Positions 17,531 through 28,700 of a DNA stretch of 64,000 bases are shown in pieces. How positions within the stretch are numbered: the stretch's first letter is position 1; each line of letters begins with the position of its first letter. This DNA comes from Nostoc sp. NIES-4103 (lineage in GTDB: Bacteria > Cyanobacteriota > Cyanobacteriia > Cyanobacteriales > Nostocaceae). Below the pieces are notes generated by a model. The model had not been told where the DNA came from and searched no databases. It was given only the letters and a program-made list of their open reading frames with translations. The position numbers were made by a program, and so were the translations under genes. The stretch spans positions 7,212,371 to 7,276,370 of the forward strand of contig NZ_AP018288.1 of NCBI RefSeq assembly GCF_002368335.1, given 5' to 3'.

Positions 17531-18451
17531 ATGTTTTTTCTAGCCCAAAGAAGACGATTCCTCAGTTGGATCGCCGTGGCAGTTGCTAGCTTAACTCTAG
17601 TAATCTGCTTGCCACTGTTAACCAACCCGACCACCCAAACAGCACAGGCTACAACTACGCTACGAGTGTATGCGGCTGTTAGCTTAACAGAAGTGCTGCC
17701 AGAAATTGAAAGTGCATACAATACAGCTAACCCTAGCTCAGCGATTAACTTTATCAATACTTTTGATTCTTCAGGTGCCTTGCTTAACCAAATAAATCTG
17801 TCATCAAACGAGTCAGCAGGGATACCAGATATTTTTATTTCTGCGGCTACAACCCAAATGAATAGCTTGCAGAGTGCAGGAAAATTAGCTTCAGGTTGGC
17901 CTGTTACCATCGCTACAAATCGTCTAGTCTTGATCAGACCGAACACACCTGCTTCTCCGGCTCCAAGTCCCACTATTTCTACTTTTGACAAACTGACAAA
18001 CTGTAGCACTTGTAGTCCTACTAGAACAGGCATTAGAGGTATTGCTATAGGTGATCCTGCAACTGTCCCCGCAGGAACTTATGGTAAGCAGGTTCTTGAA
18101 AGTACCCTGAGCGGTTGTGGTGCAGGTACTTACAATACACTTCTCAATAGCACAACTGCTAACAAACTAGTATTTGCTAGCAATGTCCGTAACGTCTTGA
18201 CAGCAGTACAAAATAAAACTCTGAGCGGTAACACCATTGATGCAGGTATAGTTTACATCACTGATCAGGGTATTTCTAATAGTACAACCCAAACAGCACT
18301 TGCCGCGCAAAGTTGTCATAACGCCATTGTCTATCCAGCCGCTGTACTAAGCCGAACCACCAATTTAACAGCAGCAAATAGTTTTGCTAACTACTTATCA
18401 AGTTCCACTGCCAGAAGTAAGTTTACTACTCGTGGATTTGGTGTGCCTTAA
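17531..18451 (+). CDS. ModA-like molybdate/oxyanion-binding periplasmic protein
   Basis: 306 residues. A signal peptide with hydrophobic core (WIAVAVASLTLVICLPLL) is followed by the periplasmic binding fold with ModA-type motifs: LRVYAAVSLTEVLPEIE, DSSGALLNQI, GIPDIFISA, IGDPATVPAGTYGKQVLE, LVFASNVRNVLTAVQ and DAGIVYITD. It should bind an oxyanion such as molybdate or tungstate. It is longer than usual and has Cys-containing inserts (NCSTCSPT, SGCGAG, AQSCHN) that could form disulfides. No modB or modC permease or ATPase gene lies nearby, so the partner transporter is elsewhere or the protein has another use. There is no clear ribosome binding site. Confidence 0.85.
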   Translation: MFFLAQRRRFLSWIAVAVASLTLVICLPLLTNPTTQTAQATTTLRVYAAVSLTEVLPEIESAYNTANPSSAINFINTFDSSGALLNQINLSSNESAGIPDIFISAATTQMNSLQSAGKLASGWPVTIATNRLVLIRPNTPASPAPSPTISTFDKLTNCSTCSPTRTGIRGIAIGDPATVPAGTYGKQVLESTLSGCGAGTYNTLLNSTTANKLVFASNVRNVLTAVQNKTLSGNTIDAGIVYITDQGISNSTTQTALAAQSCHNAIVYPAAVLSRTTNLTAANSFANYLSSSTARSKFTTRGFGVP

Positions 18452-18587
18452 TGTCAGCTACTCACTGGCGATGAAAGCACTTGTCAGTTGTAATTAGTGG
18501 CTTTGATTTCAAGATATGTGCGATCGCTTGTTTTTTCACCTCAGTTAAACATTCTCATCAACTTGGAACTATTTGGAGTTCAATCTC

Positions 18588-19307
18588 ATGAAAGCAGCAA
18601 GAAAATTAGGGTTAGTTGTTTTTGGTATAACCAGTACTATTGTTAGTACTGCTGTAATTGCTGGTACTGGCATTTCCCAAGCTCAAGCAGTACAACTAAA
18701 TCTTGTGCAGAATGGAGATTTCGAGGCAGACCCGCTTGTAGATCCCGACTATGATCCCACCCTACCTAATCCTTTTATTACCGGGTGGAATAATGATAGT
18801 CAGTTTGATGGTGGCTATACTAATCGTCTAGAAAATTATCCTAACCCAGCAAATAATGGTTTATTGAGTGTGCATCTGGGTTACACTCCGCCCGGTAATT
18901 TTGCTTATCTGTCACAGACTCTGGCTACGAAAAAGGATACTGAATACCAACTAACTTTTTCTTTAGCCTCTGCCGAGGAAGCACCTCGTCTTAACAACTT
19001 ATTTCAAGTATATGCAGGTGGCACCAAAATTTTTGAACTAACAAACCTGACCTTAGATCCCGCACAACCTTACAAAGAATACAGCGTTAATTTTGTAGCC
19101 ACATCCGCAGCAACAGATTTAAAGTTTGCAACTCAAGTTGGGCATGACTGGTTAAACTTAGATGATGTCAGTGTCTACAAAGTAGAAGATGATAATGCCC
19201 AGGGTTCAGGTAGCAAGGCTGTACCTGAACCAACAGCTATCGGTGGAATTGCAGTTGCAGGTATATTAGGCAGTCGGCTGAAGCGTAAGAAATTAGCTAA
19301 TGGCTAG
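18588..19307 (+). CDS. PEP-CTERM secreted protein with DUF642-like domain
   Basis: 239 residues from the ATG at 18588, preceded by GGAG at 18575-18578. A signal peptide (ends SQAQA) leads into a beta-sandwich-like domain starting NLVQNGDFEADP, the pattern of DUF642/choice-of-anchor glycan-binding folds. The C-terminus is a complete PEP-CTERM sorting signal: VPEPTAIGGIAVAGILG followed by basic SRLKRKK. Such proteins are exported, processed by exosortase and usually end up in the extracellular matrix. The TAG stop lies at the very edge of a MITE-like element (19304-19411), so the last residues may have been set by that insertion. Confidence 0.85.
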   Translation: MKAARKLGLVVFGITSTIVSTAVIAGTGISQAQAVQLNLVQNGDFEADPLVDPDYDPTLPNPFITGWNNDSQFDGGYTNRLENYPNPANNGLLSVHLGYTPPGNFAYLSQTLATKKDTEYQLTFSLASAEEAPRLNNLFQVYAGGTKIFELTNLTLDPAQPYKEYSVNFVATSAATDLKFATQVGHDWLNLDDVSVYKVEDDNAQGSGSKAVPEPTAIGGIAVAGILGSRLKRKKLANG

Positions 19308-19411
19308 TACTCTGTCTCATTAATTCTGATGACCGCGAGATCCCCGACTTCTTCAAGAAGTCGGGGATCTGACCACCCTGACTTCTCAAAATTAATGGGA
19401 CAGACCACTAG
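19304..19411. mobile_element. MITE-like element with 25-bp TIRs and a nested 33-bp palindrome
   Basis: The left end CTAGTACTCTGTCTCATTAA and the reverse complement of the right end CTAGTGGTCTGTCCCATTAA match at 21 of 25 positions over the full TIR. Inside, 19338-19370 is a perfect palindrome with 16-bp arms (AGATCCCCGACTTCTT) around one C. The terminal CTAGs supply the TAG stop codons of both convergent neighbours. The inner palindrome probably also acts as a two-way terminator. Confidence 0.75.
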
Positions 19412-21312
19412 GCAGTAAAACTATTTGCTGCGGTTTGTGTAACAATCTTTCGCACTTCGGCTTCTGTTAGACCTTGATTTGCACTCAGCATCAAGGCTAC
19501 TACCCCAGCAACATGAGGATTTGCCGTCGATGTTCCGGTCGAAAAACCATACTTATTACCAGGAAGTGTGGAATAAACATCAACACCTGGGGCTGTGACG
19601 TAGTTAATTAGGTCAGACCCAGCTAGGTTAGATAAGTCAGCCATGTTTCCATACTTATCAACTGCTCCAACAGCCAGCCCCCAATATGAAGCATAGATAG
19701 CAGGATAGTAGGGTGTTGACTGACTTGCATTCCCTGCTGCCATGACAACGATCGCACCCTTGCTGCTAGCATATTGAATAGCTGATTGAATATTAATATT
19801 AGGCTGTTCTTTTCCTAAGCTCAGGTTAATCACATTCGCGCCATTGTCCGCAGCATAACGAATACCTTTAGCGATCGCACTATCAGAGCCTGAACCATCA
19901 TCACCTAAAACCTTAACTGGCATAATCTTGGCATTATAGGCAATGCCAGTCACACCAAAATTATTCTTTATCCCTGCAATAGTGCCAGCAACATGAGTGC
20001 CATGACCATTTTTATCTAAGGTGTTGTTGTTGTTGCTAACAAAGTTCCAGCCGTAAACATCATCAATATAACCGTTGCCATCATCATCTTTATCGTTGCC
20101 TGCTATTTCCTTGCTATTTTTCCAGATATTAGCGCTCAAATCCTGATGGTTGCGGTCAACCCCACTATCCACAACGGCGACAGTAATTCCTTGACCTGTA
20201 TATCCTTTTGCCCAGACTTCCGGCGCTTTGATCAGGTCTGCGCCCCAATTGTTACCCCCCAAGTTAGAAACATCAGCAAAAGTAGCTTGACCTAAAGCTC
20301 TCGCCACTGCTGCTGCTGCATTAACCAAGCCGTAACCGTTAGTAGAATTAAAACTATTCTTGACACTGATAGCTTTCGCAAAGACATTATTGCTTTCATT
20401 GGTTTCAATGACATTGTTGTAGCCATCAGCTTTACATAAGAGATAATAGCTGCCTGCGGTGATATTCTTAACAATGCTGAGTGACGATGTTTGTGAACTG
20501 TAAGCACCCGCTGCAATACTTTCAACCTCGTTTGAGCCTAAATAAAGATCATCATTGCTTACAATTTTATCCTTGGACAAATAAAACATGGTGGAGCTAG
20601 GAAAAGCATTTCCAACACCTTGGTTTTTAATTTGATAACTGATTTTAAAGCTTTCTCCAACAGATAGTGAACTAGGGACTGAAGCATTTTTAACTATCAA
20701 GTCTGTCTTGATTAGGTTAATACTGATGGATTTAGCAAAGATATTATTGTTTTCATTACTTTCTATCAAATCTCCATTACCATCAGCTTGATATAACAAA
20801 TAATAACTACCTGCTGCAATACCATTGTTGATTTTGAGCGTAGTTGATTCTGAACTATAAGCACCTGCTGCAATACTATCAACGTAGTCTGAGCCTAAGT
20901 AAATATCATCATCACTGACGTTTTTATCCTTGGATAGATAAAAAAGAGTATAGCTAGAGAAGGCATTTTCAGTACCTTGATTTTTGACCTGATAGTCTAG
21001 TTCGATAGTGCTACCGACAGATGTTGAATCAGAAAATTCAACATTTTGCACGGTTAAGTCTGGCTGGGCAGGAGTAATAGCAATGGTTTGAGCAGTAAAA
21101 TTAGTATTATTCTTTGAAACAATTGTATTAGCCGTACTATTATTTGATGATAATGCACTGCTTTTTTGAACTGAAAAACTACTATGAAGGTTTGAACTTA
21201 ATATATTGCTACTACTAAATTGATAATTATAGTAATTAGTATACTCTTCAAAAGAGTTACCTCTTTTAGTAAATTGATGCAGAATGCCGCTATTTTCTTG
21301 TGTAAATTTCAC
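19408..21312 (-). CDS. Subtilisin-like serine protease (S8) with two CARDB domains
   Basis: 634 residues. Two CARDB (cell-adhesion-related) beta-domains at about 80-200 and 200-320 repeat the pattern PDLTVQNVEFS, FYLSKDKNVSDDDIYLGS and ESNENNNIFAKSI. The S8 catalytic domain follows with Asp382 (VAVVDSGVD), His437 (NGHGTHVAG) and Ser595 (GTSTANPHVAG), the complete triad. Acidic loops such as NDKDDDGNGYIDDVYGW resemble calcium sites. The N-terminus is polar with no classic signal peptide, common in cyanobacterial proteases of this type and perhaps pointing to type I or another unusual export. The TAG stop sits in the terminal CTAG of the MITE-like element shared with the PEP-CTERM gene. Likely an extracellular or surface protease. 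Confidence 0.92.
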   Translation of the reverse strand: MKFTQENSGILHQFTKRGNSFEEYTNYYNYQFSSSNILSSNLHSSFSVQKSSALSSNNSTANTIVSKNNTNFTAQTIAITPAQPDLTVQNVEFSDSTSVGSTIELDYQVKNQGTENAFSSYTLFYLSKDKNVSDDDIYLGSDYVDSIAAGAYSSESTTLKINNGIAAGSYYLLYQADGNGDLIESNENNNIFAKSISINLIKTDLIVKNASVPSSLSVGESFKISYQIKNQGVGNAFPSSTMFYLSKDKIVSNDDLYLGSNEVESIAAGAYSSQTSSLSIVKNITAGSYYLLCKADGYNNVIETNESNNVFAKAISVKNSFNSTNGYGLVNAAAAVARALGQATFADVSNLGGNNWGADLIKAPEVWAKGYTGQGITVAVVDSGVDRNHQDLSANIWKNSKEIAGNDKDDDGNGYIDDVYGWNFVSNNNNTLDKNGHGTHVAGTIAGIKNNFGVTGIAYNAKIMPVKVLGDDGSGSDSAIAKGIRYAADNGANVINLSLGKEQPNINIQSAIQYASSKGAIVVMAAGNASQSTPYYPAIYASYWGLAVGAVDKYGNMADLSNLAGSDLINYVTAPGVDVYSTLPGNKYGFSTGTSTANPHVAGVVALMLSANQGLTEAEVRKIVTQTAANSFTA

Positions 21313-21766
21313 TTTCGTACTTTTATGGATGAATTATTCATTAATGCCTAAGTACTATCCAACTGAAAGTTGAATTGTATACTGAAAATTAACAATACCA
21401 ACATAGTTGGAAAAGTCAACCACAAGGGTGTAGGGGGTTGGGTATAGGGTGTTGGGAAAAGTCAATTAATGTCATTAAGTTTTGACTTTATAGCTGTAGT
21501 CACGCAGGTTAGGACAATATTGATTGCTAAAATGCCTAAAATCAGGACTTACGCACGGGCTAAGATTTTACGTCATTACGAGCGAAGCGAAGTAATCTCA
21601 AAAGCTCAGTTTTTCGTTACGAGTGTGTAAGTCCTTAAAATAACTAGGTTTCTACTCAGCATCAGTGTACAAGCGCACTTTGCCATAATCCCTACCCTTC
21701 AAAAGAGCAAGCCGCAGAGCTAGTATGCCAGTTGTGTAAGTCCTACTGAAATTAAAATACTAAAAA
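21313..21766. other. Intergenic with a MITE-like repeat
   Basis: About 450 bp with a GGGGGTTGGGTATAGGGTGTTGGG stretch broken into short G-rich units near 21430-21457 and the AGGACTTACG element described separately. No gene is seen. It contains the promoter of the protease and the 3' end of the GGDEF gene. Confidence 0.5.
21544..21744. mobile_element. MITE-like repeat with AGGACTTAC ends
   Basis: AGGACTTACGCAC at 21544-21556 faces GTGTGTAAGTCCT at 21623-21635 (12 of 13 match as inverted repeat). A further GTTGTGTAAGTCCT ends at 21744. The unit is therefore either 92 bp or 201 bp, perhaps a nested insertion. No transposase is present. Confidence 0.6.
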
Positions 21767-22750
21767 TTAAGAGGGAAAAGGGTAGATAATAATTGTAGGG
21801 GATGATTGTTTGTTGTAGGGCTGAACGCGATCGCGTCCTTCTGTTTTTGCTTGATACAAGGCTCGATCAGCCGCAGCAATAATTGCTTGAAAGTCAGAAT
21901 TGGGCTGAGGGATTTCTGTGGCGATCCCCGCACTAATACTCACATAAGAGCTAACTTGTGAATTGTTATGAGGAATTGCTAGTGTACTGACAGCAGAACA
22001 AATTGTCTGAGCTAAAACAAGAGCGCCGTCAGCATCTGTTTGAGGTAGAATGACAGCAAATTCTTCGCCTCCATAACGGGCAACTAAATCAGCAGGGCGT
22101 TTTACAGTATTTTTGATCGCTTTAGCAATTTCTTGAAGACAGCGATCGCCTGCTTGATGTCCATAAGTATCATTGTATGATTTAAAAAAATCAACATCAC
22201 AAAGAATAAGAGACAAAGGCAGTTGTTCCCGTGCCATACGTTGCCACTCTTGGGCACAATACTCTTCAAATCGGCGACGATTGGCTACTTGGGTTAACTC
22301 ATCGATAGTCACTAATCGTTGCAATTCTTGGTTAGCTGCTTCCAACTGTCGCTGAAGCTGAGATTGTTGAATCAAGCGTTTTACCCGCTGACGCAAAACA
22401 GGCCAGTGAATTGGTTTTGTAACATAATCGATCGCACCCACGTCAAATGCACGGTCAACTGACTCTTGATCCTCTAATCCTGTAATCATCAAAATAGGAG
22501 TGTACTTACTAGAATCCAGACATTGCAACTGAGTGCAGCAATCGAATCCATCCATATCTGGCATAATTGCGTCAAGTAGCACTATATCAGGGTGCAGTTG
22601 CTGAAAAATAGTTAAAGCTTCTCTGCCATCTTCAGCTTCTACGGTGCGATAGCCTTCACACTGTAGCGAAAGTCGCAACTGCATCCTAATAAAAGGTTCA
22701 TCATCAACAATTAGCACTAAAGATGGCTCTTCTGGAGGAATGGTGGTCAT
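21767..22750 (-). CDS. Response regulator with GGDEF diguanylate cyclase output
   Basis: 327 residues. The N-terminal receiver has the acidic pair VDDE (Asp16/Asp17), phosphoacceptor Asp60 (IVLLDAIMPDMDG) and the Lys in TKPIHW. A coiled linker (QSQLQRQLEAANQELQRL) leads to a GGDEF domain with intact GGEEF at 227-231 and an RxxD product-inhibition site (RPAD) five residues before it. It is predicted to synthesise c-di-GMP when phosphorylated. It begins 5 bp after the stop of the LOV hybrid kinase gene, so the two are almost certainly cotranscribed and probably form a cognate pair. Confidence 0.96.
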   Translation of the reverse strand: MTTIPPEEPSLVLIVDDEPFIRMQLRLSLQCEGYRTVEAEDGREALTIFQQLHPDIVLLDAIMPDMDGFDCCTQLQCLDSSKYTPILMITGLEDQESVDRAFDVGAIDYVTKPIHWPVLRQRVKRLIQQSQLQRQLEAANQELQRLVTIDELTQVANRRRFEEYCAQEWQRMAREQLPLSLILCDVDFFKSYNDTYGHQAGDRCLQEIAKAIKNTVKRPADLVARYGGEEFAVILPQTDADGALVLAQTICSAVSTLAIPHNNSQVSSYVSISAGIATEIPQPNSDFQAIIAAADRALYQAKTEGRDRVQPYNKQSSPTIIIYPFPS

Positions 22751-22755
22751 TGTTC

Positions 22756-25700
22756 CTACTTCTCCAGTTCTGTTTGCAAAGCAGTTTTAACTTTTTCAAA
22801 TTCTTTGTCAAGGCTTAAGTAAATTTCTAAAGTTCCTTGGAGATTGTTTCTCCGTCCTTGTGTTTCTAACTGTTTGCAAAGCTGCGCTAGGAGTGTTGCT
22901 CCTACAGAGGCGCTGCTAGACTTGAGGTTGTGGGCGTTTTTCCATACAGCTTGGGTATCTTGATTGGTGACGCCTGCTTTGATGTTTTCTATCAGCTTGG
23001 GGGTTTCAGTGAGATAGCAATTGATTAGTTCTGCAAATGCCATCGTATCTCCTCCCAACATATCTCGCAAAGAATCCAGAATTTTGACATCAATTGTGGC
23101 ACGTTCTAAATTCTGAGTTCTCAATTTTGTGAAGTTTTGCTCTTCGCCCAATGTGTTTTGAAAACTCGTATCTGTAGGTTGCTGAGTTTGGTAAGTTAAT
23201 TTAGAACTAAGGCTGACTTGCCATTTGCTTAGGGCTTGAGTTAACTCCTTAATTTGCACAGGTTTACTAATGTAGTCATTCATACCAGCAGCTAGACAGG
23301 CTTCGCGATCGCCCCGCATGGCATTGGCAGTCATGGCGATAATATAAGGACGAGAATTATCTTCCCATTCCTGACAAATTCTCTGGCTGGCTTCCAGCCC
23401 ATCCATTACAGGCATGTTGACATCCATTAATACTACGTCGTATGGCTTTTGTTGTAATGCTTGGAGGACTTCTAGACCATTAGCCGCTACATCAGCCTGA
23501 TAACCAATTTTCCGCAGCATCAAAAGAGCAACTTTTTGATTCATGGCTGTATCTTCTGCCAGAAGAATTCGCAGTGGTAGTCGTTTTGTCAAAAAAGAAT
23601 CAGTTTCAGGAGGATGAGGACGAGAAACACTGGTGTGTGGCGGCTGGTTTCCCAAAGCCTGGGCAAGAACATGATAGAGTTGAGACTGTTTTATGGGTTT
23701 GCTTAAATAGTTAACAAACTCAATATCGTTAAAGTCTGACCGAATTTCTGATTTAGCCAAGGAAGTCAATATTATCAAAGGCAAATTTTCATAACCGGGA
23801 AGTTTACGGATTTCATGAACTAAGGTGAAGTTATGCATCTGTGGCATCTGCATATCCACAATAGCGATATCAAACTGGGTTTCCTTGCTCATTAAAGCTA
23901 AAGCTTCTTCACCCGACTTAGCACTTAAAACTTGCATCTGGCGAAACTCTGCTTGCAAGCTGAGTATTTTGCGAGTAGTGGCATTGTTGTCCACAATCAA
24001 CAAGCGCTTAGCAGCAAGCTGGGCTAAGCCAATATGAGACTCACCTGGCTGTGGATTGGCAACCACTGGCACAGTAATAGTGAAATAGAAAGTAGAACCT
24101 GGGAAAGAGTGAGTTGAAGAGACTAGCTTTTCATCTTGCCATCCAAAAGAAGGATTACCACCGACACAACCTTGACTTTCTACCCAAAGGCTGCCGCCCA
24201 TCATATCACCTAAGCGTTTGCTAATCACCAGCCCCAGCCCCGTACCACCATATTGTCGAGTCATGGAAGCATCTGCTTGAGTGAAGGGTTGAAATAACCG
24301 TTCCATCTTTTCCGGGGGGATGCCAATGCCTGTGTCTTCAATGCTAAATAGAATTTGGGTACTGGGTAATGGGGACTGGGTACTGGGTACTGGGGATTGG
24401 GTACTGGGGACTGGGTATTGGGGACTGGGTACTGGGGACTGGGTAGAGATTTTTTTGAGGATTTGGTTGGGGTGAGAATTTTTATCTAAATATTGCCAAT
24501 CTCTAATTCCCAATTCAAGGTGTTTGGCACGAACAGATAGTACTACTTCTCCTTCTTTGGTAAACTTAATGGCATTGTTGAGGAGATTCATTAAAATTTG
24601 GCGTACACGAGTCAAATCACCGACAATCTGCACAGGCACTTGCGGATAAATTAGGTAAGCCAGTTGAATATCTTTTTGGGCTGCTTTTGGGGCTAAAATG
24701 TCAATTACTTGCTCTACGCAAGCTTTCAAATCAAAAGGCTGTTTTTCCAGTTCTAACTTACCCGACTCAATTTTGGAGAAATCTAAAATATCGTTGATAA
24801 TAGTGAGCAAAGCGTCTCCGCTAGTACGAACTGTTTCTACAAGGTCTTGCTGTTGGGGAGTCAGTTCAGTATTTAGCAGTAGTTCTGTCATGCCAATAAC
24901 AGCATTCATTGGGGTGCGAATTTCATGACTCATCATTGCTAGAAACTCGCTTTTTGCTCGATTCGCCGCTTCTGCCTGACGTTTTGCTTGCTCTAAGGCA
25001 AAGTTTTTCCAAGTGAGTTCTTCTCGTCGATGAGTTTCTTGCTCTAACAAGTGCGCCTGTGCCAGTGCAATACCTAGTTGAGATGCAACTGCTTCTAGTA
25101 ATTCAATTTCGTCCGCTGTCCACTGGCGAAAATGGCTACACTGGTGTAAGCTAATTGCTCCATTCGGTTGTCCTTGATAGGAAGTGCGGACTGACAACAT
25201 GGACTTCAGCCCAATTTCTTCGCAGTTCGATTCAGTCACAGCAGGTAAACCATTAACGTCCACATCTGGAGAGGCGTAGATGCAAAGGGGCTGATCGTTA
25301 GACATGGCCGTGTCCTGTGCCATCAACTGTTGCACATGAGGATTGTCAATCATGGGAATCTCCATGTTGAGCATGGAGCTGTAACCAGAGACAACATACT
25401 CTGCAACTATGGGAATGCGTGGTGTGGGGTCGCTAATGTAGGAGTGGATTAAACAGCGGCTTACACCAAATGCTTGGCCAATTTGGGTAGCAGCCGTCTG
25501 AAAGATTTCTTTAGTGTCAAGACTCTGACGAATTTTGTGAGTAATTTGTTCAAGCAGCAGCATCCGATGTAATTGTCGTTGCAGTGTCTCCTGTGCTTTT
25601 ACGCGTTCGGTGATGTCTTTGGTTGAGCCAACCATCCGCACTGGATTACCCTGTTGATCCCATTGAGCGATAGCATGTACTAGCACCCACTTATAGCTGC

Positions 25701-28700
25701 TATCATGACAGCGCAAACGATACTCAACAATATAGTTGGGTATTTGCCGACTGAGATACTCTTGCTGAATAGCCATTACCCAGTCGAAATCATCAGGATG
25801 GATGGATTTGACCCAATCATCATAGCTGATAATCAGCTGATGGTCTGGTTCTCCCACCAGTTCTGCCCACTTGGCAGAGCGAAAAGTTTGATTTGTGATG
25901 ATGTTCCAATCCCAGATTGCATCTTGGTTAGCTTCGATTACTAATTGCCAGCGCTCTTCACTTTCCTTGAGTGCTGCTTCTGCACGTTTGCGTTCGGTGA
26001 TATCATGATTCACGCCAATGGTAGCAAAAGTTTGCCCTTGTTCATCGTGCAAGGGTAGTATTGTTGTTTCGCAAATTCCTTCTTTGCCATCTTTGCGAAT
26101 AAAGACTATTTCACCTGACCAGCGTCCTTGGTGATTAAGTTCTTCAGCAATTGCAGCAGTCAGTGTTGTGTTTTGTTCAGGTTTATTTAAAATATTGGGA
26201 GTTTTACCCAAAACTTCTGCTTTGCCATAGCCAAAGATCCTCTCAGCAGCAGGATTCCAGTCAATAATATTTCCTTTTAGATCGGTGATGATGACGCCAT
26301 CATGCATGTTCTCAAAAGTCAGAGCTTGGCGACGCAGAGATGCTTCTGCAAGTTTGCGTTCACGCAGCGCGGCTTGTCGTTCGCTAATATCGACACAGGA
26401 ACCAATAAAACCTGCAAAGCTACCATCAGAATTAAATCTTGGGATGCCACTATCCAAAATCCAGCGATATTCACCGTCACTACGCCGCAGACGCAACTCC
26501 ATCTCAAATGATTGCTGGGTTGCAAAGGCTCTAAAATAAGTGTCAAGGCTGTTTTGTAAGTCTTCTGGATGAACTCCTTCAGCCCAACCATGACCAAGTT
26601 CTTGTTCTAAAGTCCGTCCAGTGAAGTTTAGCCAGGTTTGATTAAAAAAGGTACGCAGTGCATTAGTGTCAGACACCCACAACAAAACAGGGGCACTGTC
26701 TGCCATTGTGCGAAATCGGGCTTCGCTTTCTTTTAATGCTTCTTCCATTTGTTTGCGGATGGTAATGTCGGTGTAAGACCCCACCATCCGTACTGCATTT
26801 CCTTGTTCATCCCAGAGTGCTTGTCCCCGGTCAAGTATCCACTTGTAGCTTCCGTTCTTACACTGTACTCGATGTTCGTGAATGTAGAAGGGGGTTTTTT
26901 TGGCAAAATGATCTTGAATCATTTGCACAACTGATTCTAAATCATCTGGATGAATTCGCTTTACCCATTCTTCCAAATGGTGAGAAATTTCCTGGTCTTC
27001 ATAACCCAACATTTCCTTCCAGCGAAGAGAAAAAAAGACTTCGTTGGTTTTGACGTTCCAGTCCCAAATGCCATCGTGATTTCCTTGGAGTGCTAGTTGC
27101 CAACGCTCCTCTTTTTCTCTCAGGGCTGCTTCTTTCCAAGCGCGATCGCTAATATCATTTTGAATGCCAATGAAGTGAGTTAATTGTCCATTTTCGTTAT
27201 GGATGGGAGAGATACTTAGTTCATTCCAGAACAATGTGCCATCTTTACGATAGTTCTGTAAAATTACTTGACAACTTTTTCCCGTTTGAATAGCCGTTCG
27301 TAGTTCATTGATTGCTGGTTGCTGGGTTTGTTTGCCTTGCAAAAATCGGCAGTTATGCCCAATCACTTCAGCCGCACTGTAGCCTGTAATTTGTTCAAAG
27401 GCAAAGTTGACGTAAATAACTGGATTGTTAGGGAGTCTAGCATCGGCAATGACAATTCCGTTACTAGTTGCAGCAAGTGCCCGTTCCCTCAATCTCAAAG
27501 TTTCTTCAACTGCTTTGAGATCGCTAATATCAAACATGAATCCCCGTAACTTGGTAGGAGTTCCTGCTTCCTTAACTACAGTTACAACATCTCGTAACCA
27601 AATAATGCGCCCATCAGCGGCTAACATGCGATATTCAAATTCGTAATTCTCGCCCCTAACTGTTGCTTGTTGACAATATTTAATGGTTTTTTCTTGGTCA
27701 TCTGGATGTAAATGATTCATCCAAAAATTTTCTTGATACCATTCTTCTAGGGGATAGTCCAGCAAGACTTCTGCTTGTGGACCAACGTAGGTCAATCGCG
27801 AGGTTTTCAAGTCTAATTCCCAAGGAATGACTTTGACAGTTTCTAGTAACTGTCGCAGACGAGTTTCACTTGCACGCAGAGCAATTTCCGTTTGTTCCTG
27901 CTGAAGAATCCTTTGAGCTAGTTCCTGATTAATTGCTGCTATCAGCAGGTTGCTCAATTTGGTAGCTTGGGCAAAATAGATGGTTAAAGTAAGTGTGCCA
28001 GCGATTAATAGCCCTGTAACTAGTACGATTGTTAGTAAGGGTGAATGCAAATTTCTTAATAACTCTGAATTTGGGCAAGCTTGTATTCGCCAGTTCATTC
28101 CATACAATTCCAGGTTTACCTCTTGCTGCCAAGGAGATTGTTGGGTGTTGAGTGAGAAGTTAGGAGTTAGGAGTGAGGAGTTAGAAGTTAGGAGTTCTAA
28201 CTCTGCTACCCTGCTTTCCTGCTCAAGAGTTCCCCTGCTCCCTTCCTCCCCTGCTCTTAATGGCGATTGATTGCTGTAAATTAAGTCTTGATGATGAAAT
28301 ACCTTAATTGTGTAACCTTCTGGTACATGTACAACAGAATCCAGCAGGATTTGATGTTGAAAAAGTCCTATTAAAAAGCCATCAAATTTATTTTCTACAA
28401 ATAAAGGTACACACGCTAGAAATTCTTTGCCGCTGTGGACAAAGTTAACTGTGTGAGTCAAAGTGGTTTGATGGCGATCGCGTATTACTTCTAATGCTGA
28501 GCGTTGCTGTGGTAAACGGCTTAAATCAAGATTTTGTGCAGCTTCGTTCCCAGCTAATGGTACAATCCAGCGCACCCTACTTGAAGCGTCAACTCGTGCG
28601 ATCGCCCGATATCCTCGGTAATCTTCAACATAGGCAGCAGCCTCGGCTTCCCATTGGTTTCGAGGAATGCCGTTGTGCATTTGCCAGTGTCTTTGCATTC

